Source: Congzhengia sp045635085 (lineage in GTDB: Bacteria; Bacillota; Clostridia; UBA1381; UBA9506). Taken from it: a DNA stretch of 64,000 nt. This document shows, in pieces, positions 26,591-34,500 of this stretch; position 1 is the first letter of the stretch, and each line of letters begins with the position of its first letter. The notes beneath the pieces were generated by a model. That model worked only from the letters and a program-made list of their open reading frames with translations, was not told the DNA's origin and searched no databases. The translations under genes were made by a program, and so were the position numbers. Location of the stretch: contig JAZRBM010000005.1 in assembly GCA_045635085.1 (NCBI GenBank), forward strand, positions 1 to 64,000. The letters run 5' to 3'.

Positions 26591-27846
26591 ATTCTTTCTA
26601 TATTTGCTCCCAGTGTGCGAAGTTTTAAATCTAGATTTTCATAACCTCTGTCAATATGTCGTATATCAAATACCTCTGTTTCTCCTTTAGCGCTAAGACC
26701 TGCCAGAACTAGCGCAGCTCCTGCCCTCAAGTCAGGGGCAGTAACTTTTGCTCCTGACAAGCTCCTTTTCCCCTCTACAACAGCACAATGTCCCTCAACC
26801 TTAATATTTGCTCCCATTCTGATGAGTTCTCCGACGTGCATAAAACGGTTTTCAAAAATTGTTTCTGTTACAATTCCCGTTCCTTTAGAAAGCGATAAAA
26901 GTGCCGTCATCTGTGCCTGCATATCTGTAGGAAATCCTGGAAAAGGAAGTGTTTTAACATCCTTTGAATTGCATATTTTATCACTTTTAACTCTTATAGA
27001 ATTGTTATTTATCTCGATATCTACTCCCATTTCCAAAAGTTTTGCTGTAAGCGGCTTTACGTGTTCAGGCACTACTCCTTTTATCAAAATATCCCCCGTT
27101 GTCATGGCTGACGCTACCATAAATGTTCCCGCTTCAATTCTGTCGGGCATAATTGAATATTTTACAGTCTTTAACTTATCTACACCGTTTATTGTTATTG
27201 TATCTGTTCCCGCACCTGTTATTTTTGCTCCCATTTTATTTAAAAAGTTAGCAAGGTCTGCAATTTCAGGTTCTGCAGCTGCGTTTTCGATTGTTGTTTT
27301 TCCCTTGGCAAGAGTTGATGCCATTAATATATTTTCTGTGGCTCCCACACTCGGAAAATCAAGATAAATCTTAGCGCCTAAAAGCTCGTCGCATTTAACC
27401 TCTACATAACCGTAGCCTTTTGCAATATTTGCACCCAGCATTAAAAATCCCTTTAAATGCAAATCAACAGGTCTTGAACCTATCGGACATCCCCCGGGAA
27501 GTGAAAGTCTTACTTTTTTCATTCTGGAAAGCATAGGTCCCATTACCAAAAAAGAACCCCTTAACTTACACGTTAAGTCATACGGTGCTATACTGTGAGA
27601 AATATTTTCGGTATTGATTAAAATTTCGCCTTTATTTTTTTTGGTGATTTTAGCTCCCATACACGTTAAAATTTCCAGCATATTGGTAACATCTGTTAAA
27701 TCTGGAACATTTTTTAAAGTGGTTGTTCCTTGTGCTAAAAGCGTTGCCGCCATGATTGGTAAGGCTGCGTTTTTAGAGCCTGAAATTGTGACTTCTCCAG
27801 ACAGTTTTTCAGTTTTTTTAATTATAAATTTCTCTTTGTTTTCCAT
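26587..27846 (-). CDS. murA: UDP-N-acetylglucosamine 1-carboxyvinyltransferase
   Basis: The first committed step of peptidoglycan synthesis: enolpyruvyl transfer from PEP to UDP-GlcNAc. The 419 residues start MENKEKFIIKKTEKL, with SGSKNAALPIMAATLL near residue 20 and the fosfomycin-target cysteine in PGGCPIGSRPVDLHL. DRIEAGTFMVASAMT and the C-terminal DLRAGAALVLAGL are also conserved. I chose the second of two adjacent ATGs, six bases after GGAG; the frame is open further upstream but has no ribosome site. Confidence 0.96.
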   Translation of the reverse strand: MENKEKFIIKKTEKLSGEVTISGSKNAALPIMAATLLAQGTTTLKNVPDLTDVTNMLEILTCMGAKITKKNKGEILINTENISHSIAPYDLTCKLRGSFLVMGPMLSRMKKVRLSLPGGCPIGSRPVDLHLKGFLMLGANIAKGYGYVEVKCDELLGAKIYLDFPSVGATENILMASTLAKGKTTIENAAAEPEIADLANFLNKMGAKITGAGTDTITINGVDKLKTVKYSIMPDRIEAGTFMVASAMTTGDILIKGVVPEHVKPLTAKLLEMGVDIEINNNSIRVKSDKICNSKDVKTLPFPGFPTDMQAQMTALLSLSKGTGIVTETIFENRFMHVGELIRMGANIKVEGHCAVVEGKRSLSGAKVTAPDLRAGAALVLAGLSAKGETEVFDIRHIDRGYENLDLKLRTLGANIERI

Positions 27847-27952
27847 CATCTGCTCCACAAAATGTTTTATCAATTTTATTATTGACGAAAAACGAAACTT
27901 AAATACCAATTAAAATTTTCAAAAAAAACATTTTTTTTGCTAAATTAAATTT

Positions 27953-27993
27953 AAAACAACGGTGTAAACCAATATGGTTTACACCGTTGTTTT
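27953..27993 (-). terminator. Terminator after galE
   Basis: An 18-bp perfect stem (core CAACGGTGTAAACC / GGTTTACACCGTTG) with a 5-nt loop and TTTT at its end. Confidence 0.88.
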
Positions 27994-28011
27994 TATATCA
28001 CAAAATTAGTT

Positions 28012-29025
28012 CTATAAATCATAACCGTTTGGATTTTGCTGTTGCCATCTCCATGTGTCACGACACATGTCTGACAACGTCCTTTTTGCAATAAAGCCCA
28101 GCTCCTGTTTTGCTTTTTCAGGTTCTGCAAAGCACGCATCAATATCACCCGGTCTTCTTTGTTCATATTTGTATGGCAATTCTTTTTTACAAGCCTTTCC
28201 GAAAGCCTTAATTATATCAAGAACACTGTATCCTGTACCTGTTCCAAGATTATATGTTACAACTCCGGATTTTTTCTCGATTTTACGAAGTGCCAGAAGA
28301 TGTCCGTCTGCTAAATCCACAACATGGATATAATCACGCACTCCCGTACCATCATGGGTATCATAATCGTTGCCAAACACATGAATGTAATCCATTTTAC
28401 CTATTGCAACCTGTGAAATGTATGGCATAAGGTTATTCGGTATTCCTTTGGGATTTTCACCTATAAGACCACTTTCGTGTGCGCCTACAGGATTAAAGTA
28501 TCTGAGTATTGCTATATCCCATTCATTATCAGATACGTACAAATCCCTTAATATTTCTTCAATCATCAATTTTGTTCTTCCATATGGGTTTGTACAGAAT
28601 AGCGGAAAATCCTCTTTAATTGGCACAGATGCAGGTTTTCCGTAAACTGTTGCAGACGAGCTGAATACTAATTTTTTAACATTATATTCACTCATCAATT
28701 CACACAAATTCAGTGTACTCAAAATATTATTATGATAATAAGTAAGCGGCACACTCACCGACTCACCCACAGCTTTGAGTCCTGCAAAATGAATGGCTGC
28801 ATCAAACTTGTTTTCTAAAAATACACGTCTTAATTCCTGTTTGTCCACCATGTCAATTTCGTAAAATTTTAAACCCTTGCCGGTTATTTTTTTTACTCGT
28901 TTGAGCGACTCTATTGAACTGTTTGATAAATTGTCAACAACTGTAACTTCGTATCCTGCTTTGAGCAACTGGACGCAAGTGTGACTGCCGATATATCCGG
29001 CACCACCTGTAACTAAAATATGCAT
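28012..29025 (-). CDS. galE: UDP-glucose 4-epimerase
   Basis: Interconverts UDP-glucose and UDP-galactose. The 337-residue SDR-extended enzyme has the NAD motif TGGAGYIGSHT, the catalytic Ser in FSSSATVYG and the YxxxK pair in YGRTK. GVRDYIHVVDLADGH and YNLGTGTGYSVL are typical of GalE. It has its own consensus promoter, placed inside the 3' end of pflA. Confidence 0.95.
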   Translation of the reverse strand: MHILVTGGAGYIGSHTCVQLLKAGYEVTVVDNLSNSSIESLKRVKKITGKGLKFYEIDMVDKQELRRVFLENKFDAAIHFAGLKAVGESVSVPLTYYHNNILSTLNLCELMSEYNVKKLVFSSSATVYGKPASVPIKEDFPLFCTNPYGRTKLMIEEILRDLYVSDNEWDIAILRYFNPVGAHESGLIGENPKGIPNNLMPYISQVAIGKMDYIHVFGNDYDTHDGTGVRDYIHVVDLADGHLLALRKIEKKSGVVTYNLGTGTGYSVLDIIKAFGKACKKELPYKYEQRRPGDIDACFAEPEKAKQELGFIAKRTLSDMCRDTWRWQQQNPNGYDL

Positions 29026-29055
29026 TTTTATTTCCCCTTTACGTTTATTGCTATA

Positions 29056-29084
29056 ATTATATGATACTAATTTTGCTTTGTCAA
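29056..29084 (-). promoter_or_regulatory. Consensus galE promoter inside pflA
   Basis: TTGACA, 17 bp, TATAAT on the minus strand, overlapping the last codons of pflA. Confidence 0.85.
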
Positions 29085-29789
29085 ATAAAGAATGCTTTCT
29101 GCTAATTTCACTTCTTCATCAGTGGGAGCAGGAGTATCTTTTAACGGATAATCAATTCCTAATTTTTCCCATTTTGATTTTCCTAATGAATGATATGGCA
29201 GTATTTCTATTTTTTCAACTGACTTTAGAGAATCTACAAGTTCCTTTGTCTTTTTTAGTGATTCTTCACTATCGGTAAGCTTTGGTACTAAAACATGTCT
29301 TATCCATGTGGGTTTTTTAATATCAGAAAGATAATGCGCAAACTCAATAATGTTTTTATTTGTCACGCCCGTAAGCTGTATATGTGCTTCATCATCTATT
29401 TCTTTAATATCAAGTAATACAAGGTCCGTGACATCTAAGAGCTTTTTATATTTTTCGTCCTCTATATTCCACGGCTGACCTGCTGTATCCAAAGTTGTGT
29501 GAATCCCTTCAGCCTTTGCGAGTGTGAAAAGCTCTGTCACAAATTCAGCCTGGAGCATCGGTTCTCCTCCCGAAACTGTTATTCCACCACCATTTTTCCA
29601 GTAGTTTTTATATCTTAATGCCTTTTTTAATAAATCCTCGGCAAGAGTTTCTGTCCCTTTTAAGTGCCAGGAATCGGGATTGTGACAAAATTTACATCTC
29701 ATAGCGCAGCCCGACAAAAACACTACGAATCTAACGCCGGGACCATCAACCAACCCGAAGGTTTCTATCGAATGAACATAACCTTTCAT
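29067..29789 (-). CDS. pflA: Pyruvate formate-lyase activating enzyme
   Basis: A radical-SAM enzyme that installs the glycyl radical on PflB. The 240 residues have the cluster motif CAMRCKFC (CxxxCxxC) in SGCAMRCKFCHNPDSWH, then GGGITVSGGEPMLQ and the DTAGQPW segment. It begins MKGYVHSIETFGLVDGPGVRF as in known PflA proteins. It follows pflB; a terminator between the two means it probably receives only part of the pflB transcripts. Confidence 0.96.
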   Translation of the reverse strand: MKGYVHSIETFGLVDGPGVRFVVFLSGCAMRCKFCHNPDSWHLKGTETLAEDLLKKALRYKNYWKNGGGITVSGGEPMLQAEFVTELFTLAKAEGIHTTLDTAGQPWNIEDEKYKKLLDVTDLVLLDIKEIDDEAHIQLTGVTNKNIIEFAHYLSDIKKPTWIRHVLVPKLTDSEESLKKTKELVDSLKSVEKIEILPYHSLGKSKWEKLGIDYPLKDTPAPTDEEVKLAESILYLTKQN

Positions 29790-29810
29790 AAAGTCTCCTC
29801 TTTTTTTAAA

Positions 29811-29840
29811 AAAGGGCTGCAGATATTTCTACAGCCCTTT
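29811..29840 (-). terminator. Terminator between pflB and pflA
   Basis: AAAGGGCTG / CAGCCCTTT with an inner AGA/TCT pair, followed by TTTTTT-like sequence on the minus strand. It lies 7 bp after the pflB stop and 21 bp before pflA. Confidence 0.8.
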
Positions 29841-29847
29841 CATTACA

Positions 29848-32103
29848 TTACATTGATTTGTGACAAGTTCTTGAGATAACATCCATCTGCTGTTCGCGTG
29901 TTAAGTCAATAAACTTCACAGCATAACCTGATACACGAATCGTAAAGTTTGCATACTCAGGCTTTTCCGGATGCTCCATAGCATCTAAAAGCTTTTCTGT
30001 TCCAAATACGTTGACATTCAAATGGTGAGCACCCTGGTCAAAATATCCGTCTAAAACACTAACTAGGTTGTTTATACGTTCTTCATCATTATGACCAAGA
30101 GCATCAGGACTGATTGTCTGTGTATTTGAAATACCATCCAGTGCCCAATGATAAGGGAGCTTTGCAACAGAGTTAAGCGATGCTAACAGTCCATTTTCTT
30201 CAGCACCATAAGCCGGATTTGCTCCCGGAGATAACGGCTGCCCTGCTTTTCTACCGTTAGGCATAGAATCTGTCGCTTTACCGTATACGACATTTGATGT
30301 TATGGTAAGAATAGATGTTGTGGGCTCAGAATCTCTGTAGGTGTGATGCTTTTTAACACACTTTAAAAATGTTTCTAATAGCCATATAGCAATATCATCT
30401 GCACGGTCATCATCATTTCCGTATTTAGGGAAATCACCCTCTGTGATAAAGTCTACCGCCATGCCGGTTTTCTCATCACGGACAACCTTTACCTTTGCAT
30501 ACTTAATAGCACTAAGCGAATCTACAACATGCGAAAAACCTGCAATACCTGTAGCAAATGTACGACGTACATCTGTATCAATCAATGCCATTTCAGCCGC
30601 TTCGTAGTAGTATTTATCGTGCATATAGTGTATAGCGTTTAGGGTATGAACATAAAGTTTTGCGAGCCACTGCATCATTGCAACGTACTTTTCAACCACT
30701 TCGTCATAATCAAGATATTCACTTGTAATCGGGCGATATGCCGGGCCCACCTGTTCTAACGTTTTAAGGTCTATGCCACCATTGATAGCATAAAGAAGAC
30801 ATTTAGCAAGGTTTGCACGGGCTCCGAAAAACTGTATTTCCTTACCCGTCTGCGTAGCAGATACACAGCAACAAATCGAATAATCATCGCCCCATACAGG
30901 CTTCATAACATCATCATTTTCGTACTGAACCGAGCTTGTGGTTATTGAAATCTCAGAAGAGTATTTTTTAAAGTTTTCAGGAAGAGATGATGAATATAAA
31001 ACTGTCAGGTTTGGTTCAGGAGCAGGACCCATATTTTCTAATGTATGCAAGAATCTATAGTCTGTCTTTGTAACCATAGAGCGACCATCCATACCGATGC
31101 CGCCAACTTCCAGTGTTGCCCACACAGGGTCTCCCGAGAACAGCTGATTATAGCTGGGGATACGGGCAAATTTAACCATTCTGAGTTTTAATACAAGATG
31201 GTCTACTAATTCCTGTGCTTCTTTTTCGGTCAGGATGCCTGCATCAATATCTCTTTTAAAATAAATATCCAAAAATGTGGAAATTCTGCCAACGCTCATA
31301 GCTGCGCCATTTTGTGTCTTTATAGCGGCAAGATAGCCAAAGTAGAGCCACTGCACAGCCTCTTTGGCATTTTTTGCAGGTTTTGAAATATCAAAGCCAT
31401 AGCTTTGTGCCATTTCCTTCATCTGACGAAGCGCCGCTATCTGCATAGCAACTTCCTCACGAGCACGGATGACACTATCGTACATACTGGTCTCGCCACA
31501 GCTTATCATATCCTTTTGCTTTTGTTCAATTAAAAAGTCAATACCGTATAAAGCAACTCGGCGATAGTCACCTACAATACGACCTCTGCCATAAGAGTCT
31601 GGCAAGCCTGTAATAATTTTATTGTGTCTTGCCATTTTCATTTCAGGTGTGTAAACATCAAAGACAGCTTGGTTGTGAGTACGGCAATATTTTGTGAAAA
31701 TTTTTCCTAATTCAGGATCAGGTGTATATCCGTTTGTCTCGCAGGCCTGCATTGCCATTTTGATACCACCAAAAGGCATAAAAGCACGATTTAATGGTTT
31801 GTCGGTTTGAAGACCTACAACCTTTTCCAAATCCTTTAATTCTTCACTTATATATCCCGGAGCATGTGATGTAATGGTAGACACAATATCTGTATCCATA
31901 TCCAGAATTCCGCCTTTTGCTCTCTCTTCTTTCTGTAATTCCTGAAGCTTTTCCCAAAGCTTGTTTGTTGCCTCAGTAGGGCCTTCTAAGAATGAAGCAT
32001 CACCATCGTATGGTGTGTAGTTTTTTTGAATAAAGTCGCGGACATTTACTTCCATCTTCCAGATTCTACCTGAAAAACCGTCCCATTCTTTAAAATCAAA
32101 CAT
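29848..32103 (-). CDS. pflB: Formate C-acetyltransferase (pyruvate formate-lyase)
   Basis: Splits pyruvate with CoA to acetyl-CoA and formate. The 751 residues have the catalytic Cys region DYSICCCVSATQTGKE and the glycyl-radical site RVSGYAVKF near the C-terminus. DSYGRGRIVGDYRRVALYG and MPNGRKAGQPLSPGANP are PFL signatures. The start is MFDFKEW, five bases after GAGGGA. A strong promoter with an internal palindrome and a perfect Fur-type palindrome lie upstream. It can consume pyruvate formed by the lyase cluster further along the window. Confidence 0.98.
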   Translation of the reverse strand: MFDFKEWDGFSGRIWKMEVNVRDFIQKNYTPYDGDASFLEGPTEATNKLWEKLQELQKEERAKGGILDMDTDIVSTITSHAPGYISEELKDLEKVVGLQTDKPLNRAFMPFGGIKMAMQACETNGYTPDPELGKIFTKYCRTHNQAVFDVYTPEMKMARHNKIITGLPDSYGRGRIVGDYRRVALYGIDFLIEQKQKDMISCGETSMYDSVIRAREEVAMQIAALRQMKEMAQSYGFDISKPAKNAKEAVQWLYFGYLAAIKTQNGAAMSVGRISTFLDIYFKRDIDAGILTEKEAQELVDHLVLKLRMVKFARIPSYNQLFSGDPVWATLEVGGIGMDGRSMVTKTDYRFLHTLENMGPAPEPNLTVLYSSSLPENFKKYSSEISITTSSVQYENDDVMKPVWGDDYSICCCVSATQTGKEIQFFGARANLAKCLLYAINGGIDLKTLEQVGPAYRPITSEYLDYDEVVEKYVAMMQWLAKLYVHTLNAIHYMHDKYYYEAAEMALIDTDVRRTFATGIAGFSHVVDSLSAIKYAKVKVVRDEKTGMAVDFITEGDFPKYGNDDDRADDIAIWLLETFLKCVKKHHTYRDSEPTTSILTITSNVVYGKATDSMPNGRKAGQPLSPGANPAYGAEENGLLASLNSVAKLPYHWALDGISNTQTISPDALGHNDEERINNLVSVLDGYFDQGAHHLNVNVFGTEKLLDAMEHPEKPEYANFTIRVSGYAVKFIDLTREQQMDVISRTCHKSM

Positions 32104-32191
32104 AATTATCCCTCTTTTCCGCGATAACAAATGCAACAAGTAAACTTTAATAATATGCTACAATATGTATCTTTTTATCTTTTCATACCAC

Positions 32192-32220
32192 ATTTTAACA
32201 CAATATATTGTGCGTGTCAA
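32192..32220 (-). promoter_or_regulatory. pflB promoter with palindromic operator in the spacer
   Basis: TTGACA, 17 bp, TAAAAT on the minus strand. The spacer contains the perfect 14-bp palindrome CACAATATATTGTG, placed to block RNA polymerase if bound. No known binding family matches cleanly; it is not the Rex consensus. Confidence 0.75.
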
Positions 32221-32239
32221 CACTTTATATTACAAAAAA

Positions 32240-32276
32240 ATAAACAAAAATGATAATTATTATCATTTTTGTTTAT
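32240..32276. promoter_or_regulatory. 37-bp perfect palindrome containing a consensus Fur box
   Basis: The core TGATAATTATTATCA matches the 7-1-7 Fur consensus TGATAATnATTATCA at every position, and symmetry extends through AAACAAAAA on each side. It lies 19 bp beyond the pflB -35 and about 58 bp before the mntP -35, so it could serve either gene. It lacks the features of a terminator for any nearby gene, as both flanking genes point away from it. Confidence 0.7.
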
Positions 32277-32334
32277 GATATTTTACCAAGAAACACCATA
32301 TATTAGTAAAAGCAAGTATCTGTGAATAAAATCG

Positions 32335-32363
32335 TTGACATTTTTACATAAATATGGTATCAT
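32335..32363 (+). promoter_or_regulatory. mntP promoter
   Basis: TTGACA, 17 bp, TATCAT, with the start of transcription expected a few bases before the riboswitch. Confidence 0.85.
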
Positions 32364-32373
32364 ATTTATGTCC

Positions 32374-32461
32374 CATGAGGGAGTAGCAAGCGTTTTTTTG
32401 CGCAACAAGTCAACATCCTGACCGACGTCGGTCTGGCTTGTTTTAATATGCGAGACTCATG
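32374..32461 (+). ncRNA. yybP-ykoY (Mn2+) riboswitch
   Basis: The outer stem CATGAG / CTCATG encloses GGGAGTAGC on the 5' side and GCGAGAC on the 3' side, the two conserved strands of the manganese-sensing yybP-ykoY family. An inner hairpin with CCGACGTCGG and the CAACATCCTGAC strand also fit. It is followed by a terminator and by mntP, the classic target, so high Mn2+ should permit read-through. Confidence 0.88.
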
Positions 32462-32498
32462 TATACCTTTTCTATACATTTGTCTAAAAACTGTATAT

Positions 32499-32531
32499 AA
32501 CAGGTATGACGGTTGTCATACCTGTTTTTTT
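32499..32531 (+). terminator. Riboswitch-controlled terminator before mntP
   Basis: AACAGGTATGAC / GTCATACCTGTT with a 4-nt loop and a run of seven T, ending just before the mntP ribosome site. GTATACC in the preceding linker could pair with GGTAT of its 5' arm as an antiterminator. Confidence 0.88.
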
Positions 32532-32543
32532 ATGGAGGAAAGT

Positions 32544-33128
32544 ATGAATTTAGGGTTTATGTTTTTTCTGAACAGTATTCTTTTGGGCCTCGGTCTTGCT
32601 ATGGACGCTTTTTCTGTGTCTTTGGCAAACGCTTTAAACGAACCCGATATGAAAATGAAGAAAACCGTATTTATTGCAGGTGTTTTTGCGTTTTTTCAAG
32701 CCTCAATGCCGCTTATCGGATGGATTTGTGTACACACCATATTAAGCCATTTTCAGAATTTTCAGAACGTAATCCCCTTTATTGCTCTTGTTCTTTTGAG
32801 CTTTATCGGCGGCAAAATGTTACTCGATGGCCTTAAGAATAACGAGCTGGATAAAGAGCCTATGAAGTTAGGTATTGTTTCTCTTTTAGTACAGGGAATT
32901 GCAACTTCAATTGACGCTCTGTCTGTCGGATTTACAATAGCAAATTACGATTTTTTATCTGCCCTGCTGTGTGCTTTAATCATTGCAATAGTTACATTCG
33001 TTGTATGTTTGCTTGGTCTTGCACTTGGAAAAAAATTCGGCACACACCTTGCCAGCAAGTCACAGGTTTTAGGAGGCGCTATACTTATATTTATAGGGCT
33101 TGAGATTTTTATTACAGCTATTTTTTAA
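32544..33128 (+). CDS. mntP: Manganese efflux pump MntP
   Basis: Exports Mn2+ across the membrane. The 194 residues form six helices in two repeats, each with the acidic signature: GLAMDAFSVSLANAL and GIATSIDALSVGFTIAN. I chose the ATG five bases after GGAGG; upstream codons in the frame belong to the riboswitch terminator. The manganese riboswitch upstream supports the assignment. Confidence 0.95.
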   Translation: MNLGFMFFLNSILLGLGLAMDAFSVSLANALNEPDMKMKKTVFIAGVFAFFQASMPLIGWICVHTILSHFQNFQNVIPFIALVLLSFIGGKMLLDGLKNNELDKEPMKLGIVSLLVQGIATSIDALSVGFTIANYDFLSALLCALIIAIVTFVVCLLGLALGKKFGTHLASKSQVLGGAILIFIGLEIFITAIF

Positions 33129-33164
33129 AATAACATAAATATACATTAAGAATGGAGAGATCTT

Positions 33165-34304
33165 ATGGAATTTTTACTAGAAGGCTTTATGGACGTCACA
33201 TGGCAAAAATGTGTCATGTATGCAGTAGGTATATTACTTATCTACTTAGCAATCAAAAAGCAGTATGAACCATCCTTGCTCCTGCCTATGGGTTTCGGTG
33301 CTATCTTGGTTAACCTCCCTCTTTCCGGCGTAGTTAACTATGAAATGGCAGGCATCGGCGAGGTAAACGGTATAATTGAATGGCTTTATGATATTGGTAT
33401 TCACGCCTCTGAAGCAATGCCACTTCTATTGTTCATAGGCATAGGCGCAATGATCGACTTCGGTCCACTACTTTCCAATCCGAAAATGTTTTTATTCGGC
33501 GCTGCAGCGCAGTTCGGTATATTCTTTGTTATTGCAGCCGCAGTTATTTTAGGTTTTGATTTAAAGGATGCAGCATCTATCGGTATTATCGGTGCAGCAG
33601 ACGGTCCTACATCTATCCTTGTTTCACAGGTTTTAAAATCAGCATATGTAGGTCCTATTGCAGTTGCAGCCTATTCGTATATGGCACTGGTTCCTATTAT
33701 ACAACCAGCGGTAATCAAGGCAACCACAACAAAAAAAGAACGCAAAATAAAAATGCCATACAATCCCGCAAACGTTTCTAAAGGTTTAAAAATATCATTT
33801 CCTATTATCGTTACTTTCATTGCAGGTTTTGTAGCTCCACAGTCTGTTGCTTTGGTAGGATTTTTGATGTTTGGCAACTTAATTCGTGAATGCGGTGTTT
33901 TAAATACTCTTTCAGATTCTGCGCAAAACGTATTGGCAAATCTTATAACACTTCTTTTGGGTATTACAATCTCATTCAGTATGAGAGCTGAACAGTTCGT
34001 AAATGTACAGACACTTTTAATTATGGGGTTAGGTCTTGTAGCTTTCGTATTCGACACAGCAGCAGGTGTTTTCTTTGCAAAGATTTTAAACCTGTTTTCA
34101 AAAAACAAAATCAATCCTATGGTTGGTGCAGCAGGAATCTCTGCATTCCCGATGTCAGCCAGAGTTGTGCAAAAATTAGGTCTTGAGGCTGACTCACAAA
34201 ACCACTTATTAATGCACGCAGTAGGTGCTAATGTATCAGGACAGATTGCATCAGTTTTAGCAGGCGGTATGATATTAAATCTTATTCCGCAGCTGATTAA
34301 ATAA
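33165..34304 (+). CDS. Na+-translocating decarboxylase beta subunit
   Basis: The membrane subunit of oxaloacetate, methylmalonyl-CoA or glutaconyl-CoA decarboxylases, which couples carboxybiotin decarboxylation to Na+ export. The 379 residues have about ten helices and the conserved IGIIGAADGPTSILV (with the essential Asp) and GAAGISAFPMSARVVQ. A small gamma-like subunit follows. No alpha carboxyltransferase or biotin carrier is in the window, so the substrate class is unknown; glutaconyl-CoA would be one option for a glutamate fermenter, but the methylaspartate route does not need it. Confidence 0.9.
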   Translation: MEFLLEGFMDVTWQKCVMYAVGILLIYLAIKKQYEPSLLLPMGFGAILVNLPLSGVVNYEMAGIGEVNGIIEWLYDIGIHASEAMPLLLFIGIGAMIDFGPLLSNPKMFLFGAAAQFGIFFVIAAAVILGFDLKDAASIGIIGAADGPTSILVSQVLKSAYVGPIAVAAYSYMALVPIIQPAVIKATTTKKERKIKMPYNPANVSKGLKISFPIIVTFIAGFVAPQSVALVGFLMFGNLIRECGVLNTLSDSAQNVLANLITLLLGITISFSMRAEQFVNVQTLLIMGLGLVAFVFDTAAGVFFAKILNLFSKNKINPMVGAAGISAFPMSARVVQKLGLEADSQNHLLMHAVGANVSGQIASVLAGGMILNLIPQLIK

Positions 34305-34318
34305 GGAGGTTTTAAATT

Positions 34319-34459
34319 ATGAATTTTTCAGGAATAAATATGACAGATTTATCAAGTGCTATGAAGCTTATGGGGCAAGGCATGCTTGGCATATTCGTTG
34401 TAATGGCAGCAATTTCTCTGATAGTTTTTCTGCTGACAAAAGCATCTGCAAAAAAATAA
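34319..34459 (+). CDS. OadG-like small subunit
   Basis: A 46-residue protein with one membrane helix (GMLGIFVVMAAISLIVFLL) and a short basic tail ending KASAKK. It starts behind a GGAGG site 14 bp after the beta subunit gene. The pattern LMGQGMLGIFVVMAAI matches the membrane part of OadG/gamma subunits, which anchor and assemble the pump; the long cytoplasmic tail of true OadG is missing. Confidence 0.75.
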   Translation: MNFSGINMTDLSSAMKLMGQGMLGIFVVMAAISLIVFLLTKASAKK

Positions 34460-34500
34460 TTAAAGCACGTATTAATTGTATATTTTAATGAGGTGAAAAA

